From contig JAIXMO010000007.1 in the NCBI GenBank assembly GCA_025677825.1, forward strand, positions 682,001-746,000: a stretch of DNA of 64,000 nucleotides. The letters run 5' to 3'. This DNA is from Helicostylum pulchrum. Its lineage: Eukaryota > Mucoromycota > Mucoromycetes > Mucorales > Mucoraceae. Both the position numbers and the translations under genes were made by a program. The notes under the pieces are model-generated. The model worked only from the letters and a program-made list of their open reading frames with translations. It searched no databases and was not told where the DNA came from. Positions 51,979 through 63,800 of this stretch are shown here, piece by piece; positions within the stretch are counted from its first letter, which is position 1, and every line of letters starts with the position of its first letter.

Positions 51979-52919
51979 ATGATGCTGTTCAAGATTGTAG
52001 TTCTTGGTGACGGTGGCGTTGGAAAGGTACAAAGCAATATTGCATTTCTTTCTTTTTTATTTAAAAAAAACCCGCCCTTTTTTTATTATTATCATTACTG
52101 TTAAATAGACAGCACTTACTATTCAGGTAAAAAAACAAAACAAAAAAACAAAAACAAAAAGATATAAAAATTAAAGCAAACAAAAAAAAACCAAGAAAAA
52201 TAAAAATTCATCTTTTTACTGCATTAATTTAGCTTTGTTTGAATCATTTTGTTGGTAATAATAATAAAAAGATGGATGATACAGTTACAAAGACATGGCT
52301 AATATATATTTTTATAGAGGTATTATTAATTTTATTATATATTTCTAGATTATTAAATACAGTACTACTACTACTATATAGACATATGATCCTACAATTG
52401 AGGATTCTTATCGTAAACAAGTAGTTATTGACGATTTTCCTTGTGTTTTGGAAGTGTTGGATACAGCAGGTCAAGGTAATAATAACTATATTGTTACAAA
52501 AACAATTTTATTAATAATACACAAAAATAGAGGAATATACAGCATTACGTGATCAGTGGATCCGAGATGGAGAAGGCTTTTTAATCGTTTACTCAATTAC
52601 ATCTCGTTCAACATACGATCGAGTCAATAAATTCCGAGATCAAATATTTCGAGTGAAAGATCTCAACAAGGTACCACTTATTCTTGTTGGAAATAAAAGT
52701 GATAAAGTAACAGATCGTGAGGTTTCAAGAGAAGAAGGTGCTTTAAAAGCCAGAACATTAAATTGTGATTTTGTCGAAACTTCAGCAAAGACTTGTGTTA
52801 ACGTTGAAAGATCATTTTATTCGGTTGTAAGACTCATCAGGCAGTCGAGAGAAGGTTATCAAGATGGTCCATCTAAAAATAAAAAGAATAAAAAAGACAA
52901 AAAGTGTAATATCCTCTAA
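51979..52919 (+). CDS. Ras family GTPase with a predicted 2-nt exon
   Basis: Exons 51979-52026, 52109-52126, 52233-52254, 52318-52319 (two bases, AG), 52382-52475 and 52531-52919; 190 residues. Numbering matches H-Ras: P-loop GDGGVGK (10-16; Asp at 11 instead of Ala), switch [10 protein letters not shown] (32-40), DTAGQEEY (57-64, Gln61 kept), NKSD, ETSAK, a lysine-rich tail and the CaaX box CNIL for prenylation. It is a membrane-anchored GTP switch, probably upstream of cAMP or MAPK pathways. Exons 3 and 5 cannot be joined in frame: exon 3 ends one base into codon 30, exon 5 begins at codon 31. The two bases between ATAG and GTATTA supply Glu30. The other possibility, keeping the 63-nt intron, inserts 21 residues next to switch I. 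Confidence 0.88.
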
Positions 52920-53058
52920 ACTATAATATGTAATCAGTTGAAACCTTTATACGCTAAGGATTTGCCGCATCACACCCATACATTATTTGCCGTATCATCA
53001 CCCTTCTTACAAAATAAACTGCAATTAGTTATAAACTTTACCACTTAATAGAAAACAA

Positions 53059-53066
53059 TATAAAAG
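53059..53066 (+). promoter_or_regulatory. TATA box before the sulfotransferase-like gene
   Basis: TATAAAAG lies 55 bp before the start codon, followed by a T-rich tract. Confidence 0.45.
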
Positions 53067-53113
53067 GGCTTCTTTTTTTTATTTATTTCCTTTGTACATT
53101 CTACTATACTGTT

Positions 53114-53844
53114 ATGACACGAGACTCTTCTTTTTTACAAATCTTGGGCGCTGGTTATGGTCGCACAGGCACAACAAGTCTTAGAACTGCTTTGAATCTC
53201 TTGGGGTAGTACATCATCTTCTGCTTAAAACCATTTTCTAACCTTTTTTTTTTCCTAGATTAAAAACTCATCATATGCTTGATGTTATTTTTGACGCTAA
53301 CCAAAACGCTGAAATATTTGAAGAAGCTTACAAAGACCGTACACTTGACGTTAATTGGAAAAGTGTATATGAAGGTTATGAAGCCGCTGTAGATTGGCCT
53401 AGTGTTGCTTTCTTTGATACCCTATATAAATTAAACCCCGACGCCAAAGTAATTTTATCTGTGAGGGATCCTGAATCTTGGTACAAGTCTGTTTCTCGTA
53501 CCATTTATGAATGGCCTGGCGTTGATAATTCGTGGCCCAAAAACATATTAAAAGCACGTAGCATGGCTCGTGTTATTGTACGTGATGGTGAATTAGGGGG
53601 TGATGAAAATATTGGTAATAAACAAGGCTTGATCAAACAATTTAAAGATCATACTGAGCATATTAAATCAACTGTCAAGCCGGAGAACCTGTTGATTTTG
53701 GAATTGGGTACAGACGGCTGGGAAAAATTGTGCCCATTCTTGGGCATAGCCGAACCAAAAGATGTGCCTTACCCGCATGATAATAAAGGCGCTGATTTCG
53801 CGGATTTTTTGCAACAAGTAAAGAAACTTTCAATTGGCAGATAA
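53114..53844 (+). CDS. Sulfotransferase-like P-loop protein (Sulfotransfer_4 type)
   Basis: Exons 53114-53205 and 53259-53844; 225 residues. The N-terminal LGAGYGRTGTTSLRTALNLL is the PAPS-binding loop in the form used by this fungal and tunicate family. It is followed by GLKTHHML and, later, NPDAKVILSVRDPESWYKS, the second 3'-phosphate-binding element (RDP...S). Members are often listed as NAD-dependent epimerases in fungal annotations, without sequence support. The donor is presumably PAPS; the acceptor is unknown. No signal peptide or membrane segment. Confidence 0.85.
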
Positions 53845-54448
53845 CTCCTATTATGTCTACACACATATTTGAAAATAAATAAAAACTGGTTTTTTTTTTT
53901 TTTTTTTACTTAATGTAATTAGTCCAGATAGCATACTTATTTTTAGCTCTTAACCGTTAAGTTTCTTATGCCCGAGTAATGGATAGATAACTGCAGGGTT
54001 AGTAGCATCTTCTTTTTTTTTTCTTTTTTTTTTACAGTGGCTGATAGTATATAGGTTGAGTGCTTTGATATTCAAAATGCATTACTATGCATTGCATGGC
54101 GGATTAAACCAATATAGAATTCCTCGATCTATATAGAGTGTGTCTACATGTACCCCTATTTTGTTCTTAAGATCGTCTACTATTTATTATTGTCAAAGAG
54201 TCTTTCTTTTTGAAAAAAAAAATACCCAAGGTTGTATTAGTATTTTACTTTTTGTTAAAAACTTGTAAAAAAAAGTTATTTCTGGTACACGCGAAAAAGT
54301 TAATTGTTTATAAATACGATAAAGTTGTTCTATTTTTCCCTCCTTCTTTTCTCTCTTTTTTATTCTTTTCCCTTTTTCTTTTTTGTATTCTCGCTTTTTT
54401 TTTTGTATTCTCTTTTTTTGTAATTTTTTTTTTATATATATATATAAA
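53845..54448. other. Gap, nothing supported
   Basis: 604 bp with poly-T runs (53890-53907 and near 54010). Frames at 54193-54552 on both strands are low-complexity translations of T/A-rich DNA. Confidence 0.5.
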
Positions 54449-54757
54449 ATGATGTTTGAACAGAATAGTAGTACTATTACAGTTATCGACCAACGTAGAA
54501 AGTCATCCCCTGAGTGCTTTTTTCCTTTCAAAGCAGCAACTTCAACCTCCAATTTTTTACTACAAGTAGTGTATCGACTCCTATTTTAGTGCGTTTTGTT
54601 TATTTTATACAATTATGATTCTCCTTAACCAAAAAATAAAACTTAAAAAAAATAAAATTTGTATTTAGAAACAAAAAGATGACCATAAAGATCAAGAAAC
54701 TTCAAATTGGATTCGGTCTCGAAAACAGTCATTTAAAGAAGTATTTCATCACAACAA

Positions 54758-54795
<38 letters not shown>

Positions 54796-56822
54796 TTAAT
54801 AAAAGCTCGGTGGTAAATATAGATATGTAATATTAAAAAAAAATCTGTTCCTCAACTAATTTTAGTTAAATGTACTTTTTTTTTTTTTTTTGGTATAAAA
54901 AGCATCATAATAATAACAAAACTGTAATCATTCCTTCTCCTTTTCTTCTTGAAAATACTAGTACTCGATTTCTTCGCTCTAATTCAGATACACGTTATTC
55001 GCCACCTTTCTCTTCCGTTTCTTCTTCAAACTCTTCTTATTTTTCTTCTTCCTCTTACGCTAATTCAATCACTTTACCTGCCCCTCCTGTCTTAGCCGGT
55101 TCTACCTTTTCAAGCATTAAAAAGAAAAAAAAGAGGCAGCTGCTAAGAGCTTCAATTACTGGCTCTCCCGATCTGTTTTTTAAACCATTACCTTCAAACC
55201 AAGATAAAAGAATGATGATGCTTTCTACCAACGATACTCCAACCCATAACAACCCTACTTCCGATATAGAATTAGCTACAGAAATTGGCCAAGGTCTTTT
55301 AAGTGAGGTCAGACGTATGCAAAGTATCCTACAGGAACGACAAGATTCCCTATTAAGTTTAGAAACTGAACGAGCTGATAATCAACAACGTATTGACGAT
55401 TTATTAAAACAATTAAGATACAAGAATGAAACTGAAGAAAGATTAAAAGAAGATATCTGGAACTTGGAATTAACCAAGCAAGATTTATCGCACCAGATTC
55501 GTCAACTGTCTCAAACCATCGCTAAAACTCAATTGGAACAAGCGAAACGTGAAAGACAATCTAGTTTGGTTCATCAAGAACTAGAGTTATTAAAGGCAGC
55601 TCAATTGAATTGGCAAGAACATATGCACAAGACCCAAATTGAATATGAAGCTACGTTATCTGCTTTAAATGTTCAACTCACTAAGCTTAAATTAGAAAAG
55701 AACGCCATCGGGTCTGAATTACAACAACTTGCAAAAGTGCAGCAAGACGTCAGAGAGGTCGAACAAGAAGACGAAAATCGATTAAGGAGGATATCTGAGC
55801 AGGAAATTAAAGCCTTACAGGTTTCGCTAGGTCAGGCTCACACAGTGGTAGAAAACTTACAGCTGGATCTCGAAAAGGAAAAACAAAAGAAGATTGAAGT
55901 TGATGCATTATTAAGGGAGTCCCAAGAAACTATCGAGTCCATGCAAAAGTCTCCCACTGCATCTGATACCTGGTGTCAAGATATCAAAAGTAGTTTAACT
56001 ACCCTCAAGCAAGTATCCGATACCGAATCTGTGTCGTTGGAATATGAAATTGATTCAGCAATTATACCTAAAGAACAGTTCGGGTCCATTATAATACAAG
56101 ACTCTTTTACAAACAATGTCTCCAGTTTAAAAGAAGAAAAGCCTAAACCAGAAACTAAACCTATTCATCCGCTTGCCCCTAACGAATTTGAAAAATCTTT
56201 ACCGTTTGTCATGCATACCATGATTGGTGAATGGATGATGAAGTATACAAGGAATCGAATTGGACACACTATTTCAAATAAATGTCATCGTAGGTTCTTT
56301 TGGCTGCATCCTTATAATAAAACTCTGTATTGGAGTCAACAAGAGCCAGGTGTTAAAGGTGGCGAATACAAGGCAAAAAGTGGTAATATAATATATGTAA
56401 ATTATTATTTTCCTTTTTTTAAAAAAAAAGAAATCAATTAGTTTGTATTGAATCGTTTTTTGTCGACAAAAAGCAATCTGGAAGCACACCCGTGATAGTA
56501 ATCAAAAGCACTGTTCGTGATATTAGATTAAAATGCATCACTAAAGACTCGCATGAGAAGTGGGTACAGGTAAGATTACACTACATGTATATTTTGTTTT
56601 CTTCGTCTTGCTTAGTAAAAAAATCCCCCTCTATAGTCATTGAATGATTTACTAAAAGATGAACCGGTTTTACCTCAACCAAGAAAACTGAAAACGTTGC
56701 AAGCAAAAGATAAACGATTATCATTACTTTTAGAAACTGCACCGCCTTCTACTGTACGCCAAAAGAAAATGTGGCGTATGTCTGAAGCGAACTTGGACTT
56801 TTCAGCTGGTTCTCATAAATAA
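54449..56822 (+). CDS. Num1/Mcp5-like cortical anchor with C-terminal PH domain
   Basis: Exons 54449-54565, 54669-54812, 54903-56382, 56442-56569 and 56637-56822; 684 residues. N-terminal 130 residues are disordered with an 11-12 residue Ser run; then a long coiled coil (about residues 185-370, heptads such as ERLKEDIWNLELTKQDLSHQ). The C-terminus is a PH domain of the Mcp5/Num1 type: GEWMMKYTRNRIGHTIS, then HRRFFWLHPYNKTLYWSQQE, VIVIKSTVRDIRLKC and EKWVQSLNDLL. In yeasts these proteins bind plasma-membrane PI(4,5)P2 and tether dynein and mitochondria to the cortex. The start and the short first exons are the least certain part. The exon 3 acceptor at 54902 keeps the frame; a nearer AG does not. 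Confidence 0.82.
54758..54793. repeat. (AGC)n encoding poly-serine
   Basis: About 11 AGC units within exon 2 of the Num1-like gene, preceded by AAC repeats (poly-Asn). A typical length-variable coding microsatellite. Confidence 0.9.
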
Positions 56823-58209
56823 TACCTTATGTATATTATATTTACATGTATTGTAGTTATATAAAGTTTTTCTTTTTCTTTTACTGTATGCTCGAACCTT
56901 TCTTTTTACCATTTTAAGGTTAGCACTGTCGATCCCCTTTATATTTACCTCCTGTATTTAAAATTAGTTTCTGTCGTATACGACGATAATATATGTATCA
57001 AACACGAGAATTGAAGTTCTCTCTTCTTTTTAATAATACGGTTTTAAATTTATGGTATTAATATCAAAACTTTGTAATAGTTAACCGAATTTTTGATGTA
57101 AACGATTAAATCGATATGAAAGGGGTTAATCTCTTTCCGTGATTTTCCTTTTCATTTATGTCATTCATGCTAGGTTACGGACTTTTACTTGTATTTATTT
57201 ATACTAAAGCATGCAATGTCGTAGGAAAAAAAAAGGAATTTAATAATATACAGGTTTTTATTACATGTTTTTTTAAGACTCTATCTTTTATCAAATACCC
57301 GTCTTTTATTGCGGTTTGGTCATATGAAAAAAAAAAACTGTTCCCAATTGGCAAAAATCAATCGGCCGATTTGGAAATACGTTAGTTATGGCAAGAATAT
57401 TTACTAGGAAGAGATAACTTTGTCGGTGACAAGGTGTAAAATTAACAATCATTGGAACCAGATACCTCTCTCTGCATCACTCGGCATAATATATATATAA
57501 AATTGTCGTTCAATCACTTTGCTTCCTTTTAGTTACCTAACGAGCGTTAACTGCTGTTTTTCCCCTCCAAAGACTAGTATATTTAAATTACATAATATTA
57601 TAAACAAGAAAAAAAAAATGCGACATGGAATTTATGCGCTTTCAGCATGATTACGATGATGATGATAATGGTCATATTGAATTAAAAGGCAGACTCATCA
57701 ACAAAGATACAATTCTGAAGTATTTAACGCATATCTTGCTGTTTGGAGCTGTATTATTTAGCTAGTAGGATCTATTTAAGGGCGGATTTCTTCAGAATTT
57801 CTTCGGTCCCCCACTTTAACACCACTATTCTGTTCAGGGGTGGTATCCAATTTCACAAAACTAAATAGAAATATAACTAGCAAAAAATACTATATTCAGT
57901 GACGAGATAATTATATATTCAGTAATAAAAATGCTGCATCAGTTTTTTTTTGGTGCCTATTCCAATTGACAATATGATATTTTCTTTTTTTGTTGTTGCA
58001 CTCTACAATGGACAGCTACATTATCGTTTGGAATTCGTTTTTTTATCGTCTTACTCTTACAAAATTCATATGAGTGACACTGCACTGTGTCTAAATACCA
58101 TTATTCTATTGTATGACCCTCTTATTATTCATTATCCCTATTTTTGACTCAGAAAAAAAAAAGGTATAAAAAGACCTATTTTATTCTTCTTCTACATACT
58201 TTTTTTTTA
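56823..58209. other. Gap with one small ORF
   Basis: 1.39 kb. Apart from the 46-codon frame at 57625, no coding sequence is supported; frames at 57158-57385 and 57950-58147 are rich in Phe/Tyr/Lys and look like chance. Confidence 0.45.
57625..57765 (+). CDS. Possible small membrane-anchored protein, unrecognised
   Basis: A 46-residue frame starting MEFMRFQHDYDDDDNGH, with an acidic middle and a hydrophobic C-terminal end TILKYLTHILLFGAVLFS, then TAG. A TATA-rich stretch (ATATATATATAAAA, about 57489) precedes it by ~130 bp. An out-of-frame ATG 7 bp upstream opens a short ORF that would reduce its translation. Could be a tail-anchored micropeptide or chance. Confidence 0.2.
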   Translation: MEFMRFQHDYDDDDNGHIELKGRLINKDTILKYLTHILLFGAVLFS

Positions 58210-59570
58210 TTAGTTTACCGCGCGGCTCATTCTTTTTAAGTGAAAGTCTACCTTTAAAGTTCGTAACATTTTCTTTTTAACCTCTTCAACAGGGGAAAAC
58301 GTCACTTCTCGAATAGCAGCATCAGTGACACTTTGCATTGATGTAACTGACAAAGATGTTTTCTCTTCAGGAATAAGGTTCGCAATACTAGAGGGTGGTA
58401 TTAACATCTATGTTTTTTCCTTTTTTCTGATACGAGAGACATTTTGTTTTCTGCTTCTTCTCTGGCTTCATGTTCTTTATGAACGGAATCTTCTTTTTCA
58501 TTCAGAGGCTCTTCTGTACCCTTCTTGTTTTCGCCTATGTCTGTATTTCTGGGGTCTGCCGTATTAACCAATGTATTGGTACGTGCTTGAAGTTTACAAG
58601 GTGTATTTGGGGAGCAATCAAACATATGTATTGAAATAAAAGGTAAGATATTCCACTGCAATTTGAAACTTTTGACATCTTGTGTAATATCAACGTTCTT
58701 AACAATGACTTCTGATTCTTTTTCTTTATCAGCCATAATAATAAAGCTACTAGTGTCAGAACTAGTAGCGTCTGTAGCATCATACTCTTCCTCGTCAGCA
58801 GCAATATTAATATCTTCGGAACCAAGTGTGTCGGGAGTAACACTTTCTTTTTACGTTTCTTTTTCTTCAGAGACATCACTCACTTGTACAGATGTGTTAG
58901 ATACACAATTCGTATCTTCAACGGATGTGTCATCAGAAGAGTCTACTTCTTGATAGCATTCGATAGTACGAGTGGTGACAATCTCCATATCAATAGTAAG
59001 ATGGCTTGTAGCATCAGATGGAATAGATGAATCTTCTACTTTAGGAATTTCAATGACAAGAATACCTTCAGTAATGTTTTCAGTACTGTCTAAAGCTACG
59101 TGCTTATTGGTATGAATACAGAAAGCCTCTTCAGCTATATCAGTAGCATGAGTATTTTCGACAACATGTTCAATATCTTATAATAATACAAGCTTGTCGG
59201 CTTGGATACATTCTTCTTTCAATACAGCAGTACTTTCTACTTCTTGATCAGTATGATTATAAACTACGTCGACGTGGCCATCTTCTTGAGAGATCTCAGT
59301 GATAGGAGTGTAGAAACCCGTATGAGTATCGGTTTGAGGGGAGAGACCTTCTTCTTGGTAAGTACCAGTAGCTGTAATATCTACAGCAGTGCTCTTTTGA
59401 CTTGTTTGCTTTAAGTGGTGGTAATATAAGGTCTTTTGGGACTTCTTTGCGTTGTAGTCAAAATAGTTGCTACGTAAGGCCTTCATTTGTTGTTTGAATT
59501 CAGTTCTGATTTTGCGTAGCTCGACGCGTTGTACGCTGCGTCTTTCAGCTCGGTTTTTATATTCAGTCAT
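58210..59570 (-). pseudogene. Long acidic ORF interrupted by two TAA codons and a frameshift
   Basis: On the minus strand a start MTEYKNRAERRSVQRVELRK (59570) opens a basic N-terminus, then a long Glu/Asp/Thr/Ser-rich disordered region. The same frame continues for 387 sense codons to a stop at 58401-58403, crossing TAA only at 59178-59180 and 58851-58853. A further 65 coding-like codons in another frame (58407-58210, with SPVEEVKKKMLRTLKVDFHL) end in SRAVN. Both TAA codons could derive from CAA by one C-to-T change. I do not recognise the family. A 26-nt GT-AG segment sits at the frameshift but is too short to be a normal intron here. Most simply a young pseudogene; stop readthrough or assembly error are alternatives. 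Confidence 0.55.
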
Positions 59571-60355
59571 ACTTTAAGTCGAAAAAATTGGAAACAGTGA
59601 GAGTGAGAGTGTTTGTGTTTGTTTGAGAAAAAAAATCGACAGAGAAGAAGAGGAAATAAAAAGCGAGACAGCGGGAGAGCCCTTTGTAAAAAAAAAATTG
59701 ACGAATAAGAAAAATAAAGCTCAAATCCGTTACAGTGTGAAAAAACCCCACTCCTCGTTTTAAAAAGCATTAACGTCTCGATGATCCTTCTTTTTGTTTT
59801 TTTAATAAAGAGAGAGATATTTGTTATAAGCAATACTTGTATAAGAACGGATCGGCAATAGGTGTCAAGTCTTTAATGACACTTCATAGGAAAAAAAAGG
59901 GAATCAATAACATACATATAAAGCCACTCCAAGTTCTTCTCTGATAGGAAAATTCTTCCTTTTCGTAGCCATTTCTCTTTTTAATGGGGTTTTACAGGAA
60001 TAGATGACAAAGGCTGTACCCAAAAAATTAGACCTGCATGAACAATTTTTGTTTTCTGTGTAAAAATAAGGACAATGAACAATAATGTTATCATTGTGTT
60101 GATAGTGTAATAGAGGTGTTTATTAAATTCGAGGGTGACTTTCTTCCATATTTAGGCTACCCTTAAATAGAGCAGCTTTGCCTATTTGAATGTAATAAAG
60201 CACTTGTCTTTATCATCCAAGTGTAACATACTATTTTTTCAAGTCACATTAACACTCCGTTTAACTTTCTTTTTTTTTTTTTTCGAAGGAGGGGATCATG
60301 GCACCCTAGGCGGAGAGAGAGAGATACATACTTTTTTTTCTTTTTTTATACAGCA
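59571..60355. other. Divergent upstream region
   Basis: 785 bp between the broken acidic ORF and bL36m; no gene supported. Frames on the minus strand just upstream of 59570 are Phe-rich chance ORFs. Confidence 0.45.
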
Positions 60356-60580
60356 ATGTCCTTTTTAACACAATTCGCAAAGACTACATTTGGACAATTC
60401 ACCAGACAACAACAACCTACTTTAACAGCATGCAATCCCGCCATGTTTACGCTTGTTCGTACAATGAAGGTTAGATCATCTGTCAAGAAAATGTGCGATG
60501 GTTGTGCAACTGTCAGAAGACGCGGAAAGCTTTACGTTACCTGTTCAAAGAACCCTAAGCATAAGCAACGTCAAGGTTAA
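60356..60580 (+). CDS. RTC6: Mitochondrial large-subunit ribosomal protein bL36m
   Basis: Single exon, 74 residues. A ~36-residue mitochondrial presequence ([20 protein letters not shown]) precedes the complete bL36 core beginning [20 protein letters not shown] and ending PKHKQRQG. The zinc ligands are visible: Cys-x-x-Cys (MCDGC), the later Cys (VTCSKNP) and His in KHKQ. It belongs to the mitochondrial 54S subunit. The start at 60356 gives the longest presequence. Confidence 0.95.
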   Translation: MSFLTQFAKTTFGQFTRQQQPTLTACNPAMFTLVRTMKVRSSVKKMCDGCATVRRRGKLYVTCSKNPKHKQRQG

Positions 60581-60859
60581 AAAAAGAAAAAAGATTAAGG
60601 ATCTTTTTTTATGTTATACGATTTTTATTTTCGTTCACTTGGAATTTACACTACTTGAAACGCCCACCTTTGTGAATCCTTTTTCCCTCCTCCTTCATTG
60701 TATAGATAAAAAATAATAATAAAAAACGAACGGATACGATTTTTTTTTTTTCATTTTTCTCTCCTCTCATTTTGATTTTACAAGGAAAATTAGACTATAT
60801 TTATTGAAAGGATCGCGTGCGTGCGTGTATACAGTATTATTCTATTTTAGGGCTCTAAA

Positions 60860-63800
60860 TCATGATTGTTGAGGATATCGAACACTTTGCAAACCAATAC
60901 CGGTGATTGCAACATGAATATTTCCACTGCAGAAAAAGAAAGGGTTAGGTAAAACAGCGTTAAAAAAAAAGAAAAAAAAAACTTACTTGAAGGAAACTGC
61001 GTCTAAGGCAGATGGATCAGGTACATCCATATAAGCAGCATCAACCAATGTTAAAGATACACCCTGGTCTTCAACATAGTTTATTTGCCACTTATTTAAC
61101 CTTTGATCTGTAGATGTAGTAAATACCGAATTATCGATATATTTTATACCTAAATGAAACGAAATAAGTTTTTTTTTTTTTTTTTTTTTTTCATGCGTTT
61201 ATAATTATATCTCTACCTGTAACCGAAGATGCATGAGCACTAGGAATAATAAAAGGTTTTTTTACAAGTTCAACATTTTGATTCTCAATTTTCAAAACAG
61301 TAGCCGAGACAGCATTGTCTTCACCACCAGTAGTAACTAAAATGTGTTGATTATCATTGTACGGTACGGCATCAAGAGCATTTACACCGGACATATGAGC
61401 GCTATAATAAAGTGTAGGTTCAGATAATCTGAAAGCGGCTTTAGTAGGCTCAAGCTCTAATGCTTCATTATTTTCAGCGGCTTCGTATAACTTATCATGA
61501 ATATCCCACATAGCGATTCTTCCATCCGTAGCCGAAGTGAAGAAATAAATACGACCGTTCAATACTGCATGTGTAATCTGCAAGATACATTTGGCATGCC
61601 AGGTACCATCAGCTACCAGCGAGAATTTTCTAGTCACTTCATTAAATAACCAAAATCTAATCATAGCATCTGAATAAACAGCTCCAATAATATGCAAGCC
61701 ACATTTAGCATTAATTGCAAACACAGTCGTATCCATAATTCTAGACTCAATGTCTTCACTAAGTGTATGACATGAAGCAACTTCAAGACAGTTCAAGTTG
61801 ACTAACCCATCAGGTGTCTTTGAAGGGTTAGCTTCGATCTTCCAGCATTTGAATTCTTCTAACCCGCCACTGGTAAACAATAATGAAGAAATACCTTGGC
61901 TATAATCGATATTCTTGATAACAGTAGTATGTTTACGAATACTGACATGCGTATGGTACGCAGAAGCAGTCCCTGGAATATACTGTTGAATACGAAGAAT
62001 AGTATCTTCGCCACCAGTAGCAAACAACATGGGTTGATTTCCACTTTCATCGGGATTTAACAATGGAAGGAATCTAAGCGCACGAACTTCACGTCCATGA
62101 TAATTAGCTTGCAAAATACTATCCTTAAAGCCTTCAGAAATACTAGAGGTATCACGGAAATAAGCATACAATACCTCTTTACGAATAAACGCAAAACAAG
62201 ACTTGTTCAACTTGGCATCTTCAATATCAAATCCCCATCGTCTATGGCCACCACCGCAATTAATAGCAACCATGACAAAATTATTCTTTTCGTTATACAC
62301 AAATAAATTCTTTCTAAAGAAACCCAATAATAAAAGCTGACCGTCCAATAAAATGGATGCTTCCAAAGTTCCTTTGGTAACTCGATTTCTATAAATCTTT
62401 TCCAAAACCATATCATGTCCTGTAAGTACAGTATCACCTTGACTGGCAATCCCTAATTGAGTTTCGGCAACAGGTCCGACGCATTGATCGTTATTTTTAA
62501 TACGAAGTCTATACTGAATAAAGCAACCATCACGACCCGTAGTCCAAAATACAATACCATCGTCTTCACTATCATTATCTTCCATAATCACATCTTCGTC
62601 TTCCTCTGTGGGTTCTGGTACTTCAATATCATCCTTTGATTTTTTAACCAAAACACTGGTAATTGCTTGCTTTCCGTGAGACCGACGTAACTGCAAGTTG
62701 GGTTTTAAAGATATGATGGTTCCTTCAGGTACACTGGTATGATCAGGCAGACGATAAATTAAAAGTGCTGATTCTCTCGATCCACAAATCAAAACATTTT
62801 CTTCTTCCGCAAAACCTAAAGACATGACGGTTGTTCTTTCGGCTGGCATTTCGAGGTTAAATAAAGTGCGAATGGCAGGCTAGATAAAAATCGAATAAGT
62901 ATATAAATCTCGGCAAAAAAAGGGAGTGCTTACTGTAGGTGTTGAAAGGTCTAATCTATGGAATAAAACGCTATCGTTATAACCGTTAGAGATAATATTA
63001 AGAATATTGCAATCTAAGACAAAAATTGTATTAGTAAACCTAGTTTAATAAGCTGAATATATATCTTCAATTACCTGTAGTCGATTCAACAAAGATTTCA
63101 AATAACTTTTGCTTATGAGCAGGAATTTTAAAAGGCTAAAATACGAAAATTAAAATATTAAAAATAATTACGTCTTGCTAACTATTAATTTTACATACTT
63201 GGAATGCCTCAGTTGGACTAATAATAACAAGTTCGCCACTAATATTACCAACTACGACAACTCTACCACATTTAGAATTTTTCATTATAGCATAATTCCT
63301 GTACGATTCATCGTGTTGAATTTCAACCCACTGATGAGGTAAAACAGTAGTATCACATTTCAAAATATATCCATCTGTAGTAGCAGCAACAATCCACTGA
63401 TTATTCACCATAACAAAATTACGAATATTATCCTTCTTTCTATCCTCAGATAACGGGAAAGCGACCAAATCATCTTCAGAATCAATCTTGTTATTTTTAA
63501 TAGAAGCCAAAGACCATAATCTGATACCTGAATCCTGCCCACCTGTAGCTACAATTTGATGCTCGGGATTAATAGCGCAACTCCAAACATTTTTACTAGC
63601 ATGTCCTTCCCAACAAGCAATACAATCGCCCGATTCATCTTCCTCGGGCTCAACCAACAACGTATTTTTCCACACTCTACAAGTTGAATCCTCTGAGATA
63701 CTAACCAAATACTCATCCACAAACTGACAATCCCAAATACGAGAAGTGTGTCCAAATAAAACTAGTGGTTCCTTGGTTTCAACATCCAAGGCCCAAACAC

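Noticed and set aside
52284..52319. 35-nt alternative exon in Ras (TTACAAAG...GAG)
   Set aside because: Keeps frame but inserts 11 residues into switch I and needs a weak acceptor; the 2-nt exon gives exact Ras length.
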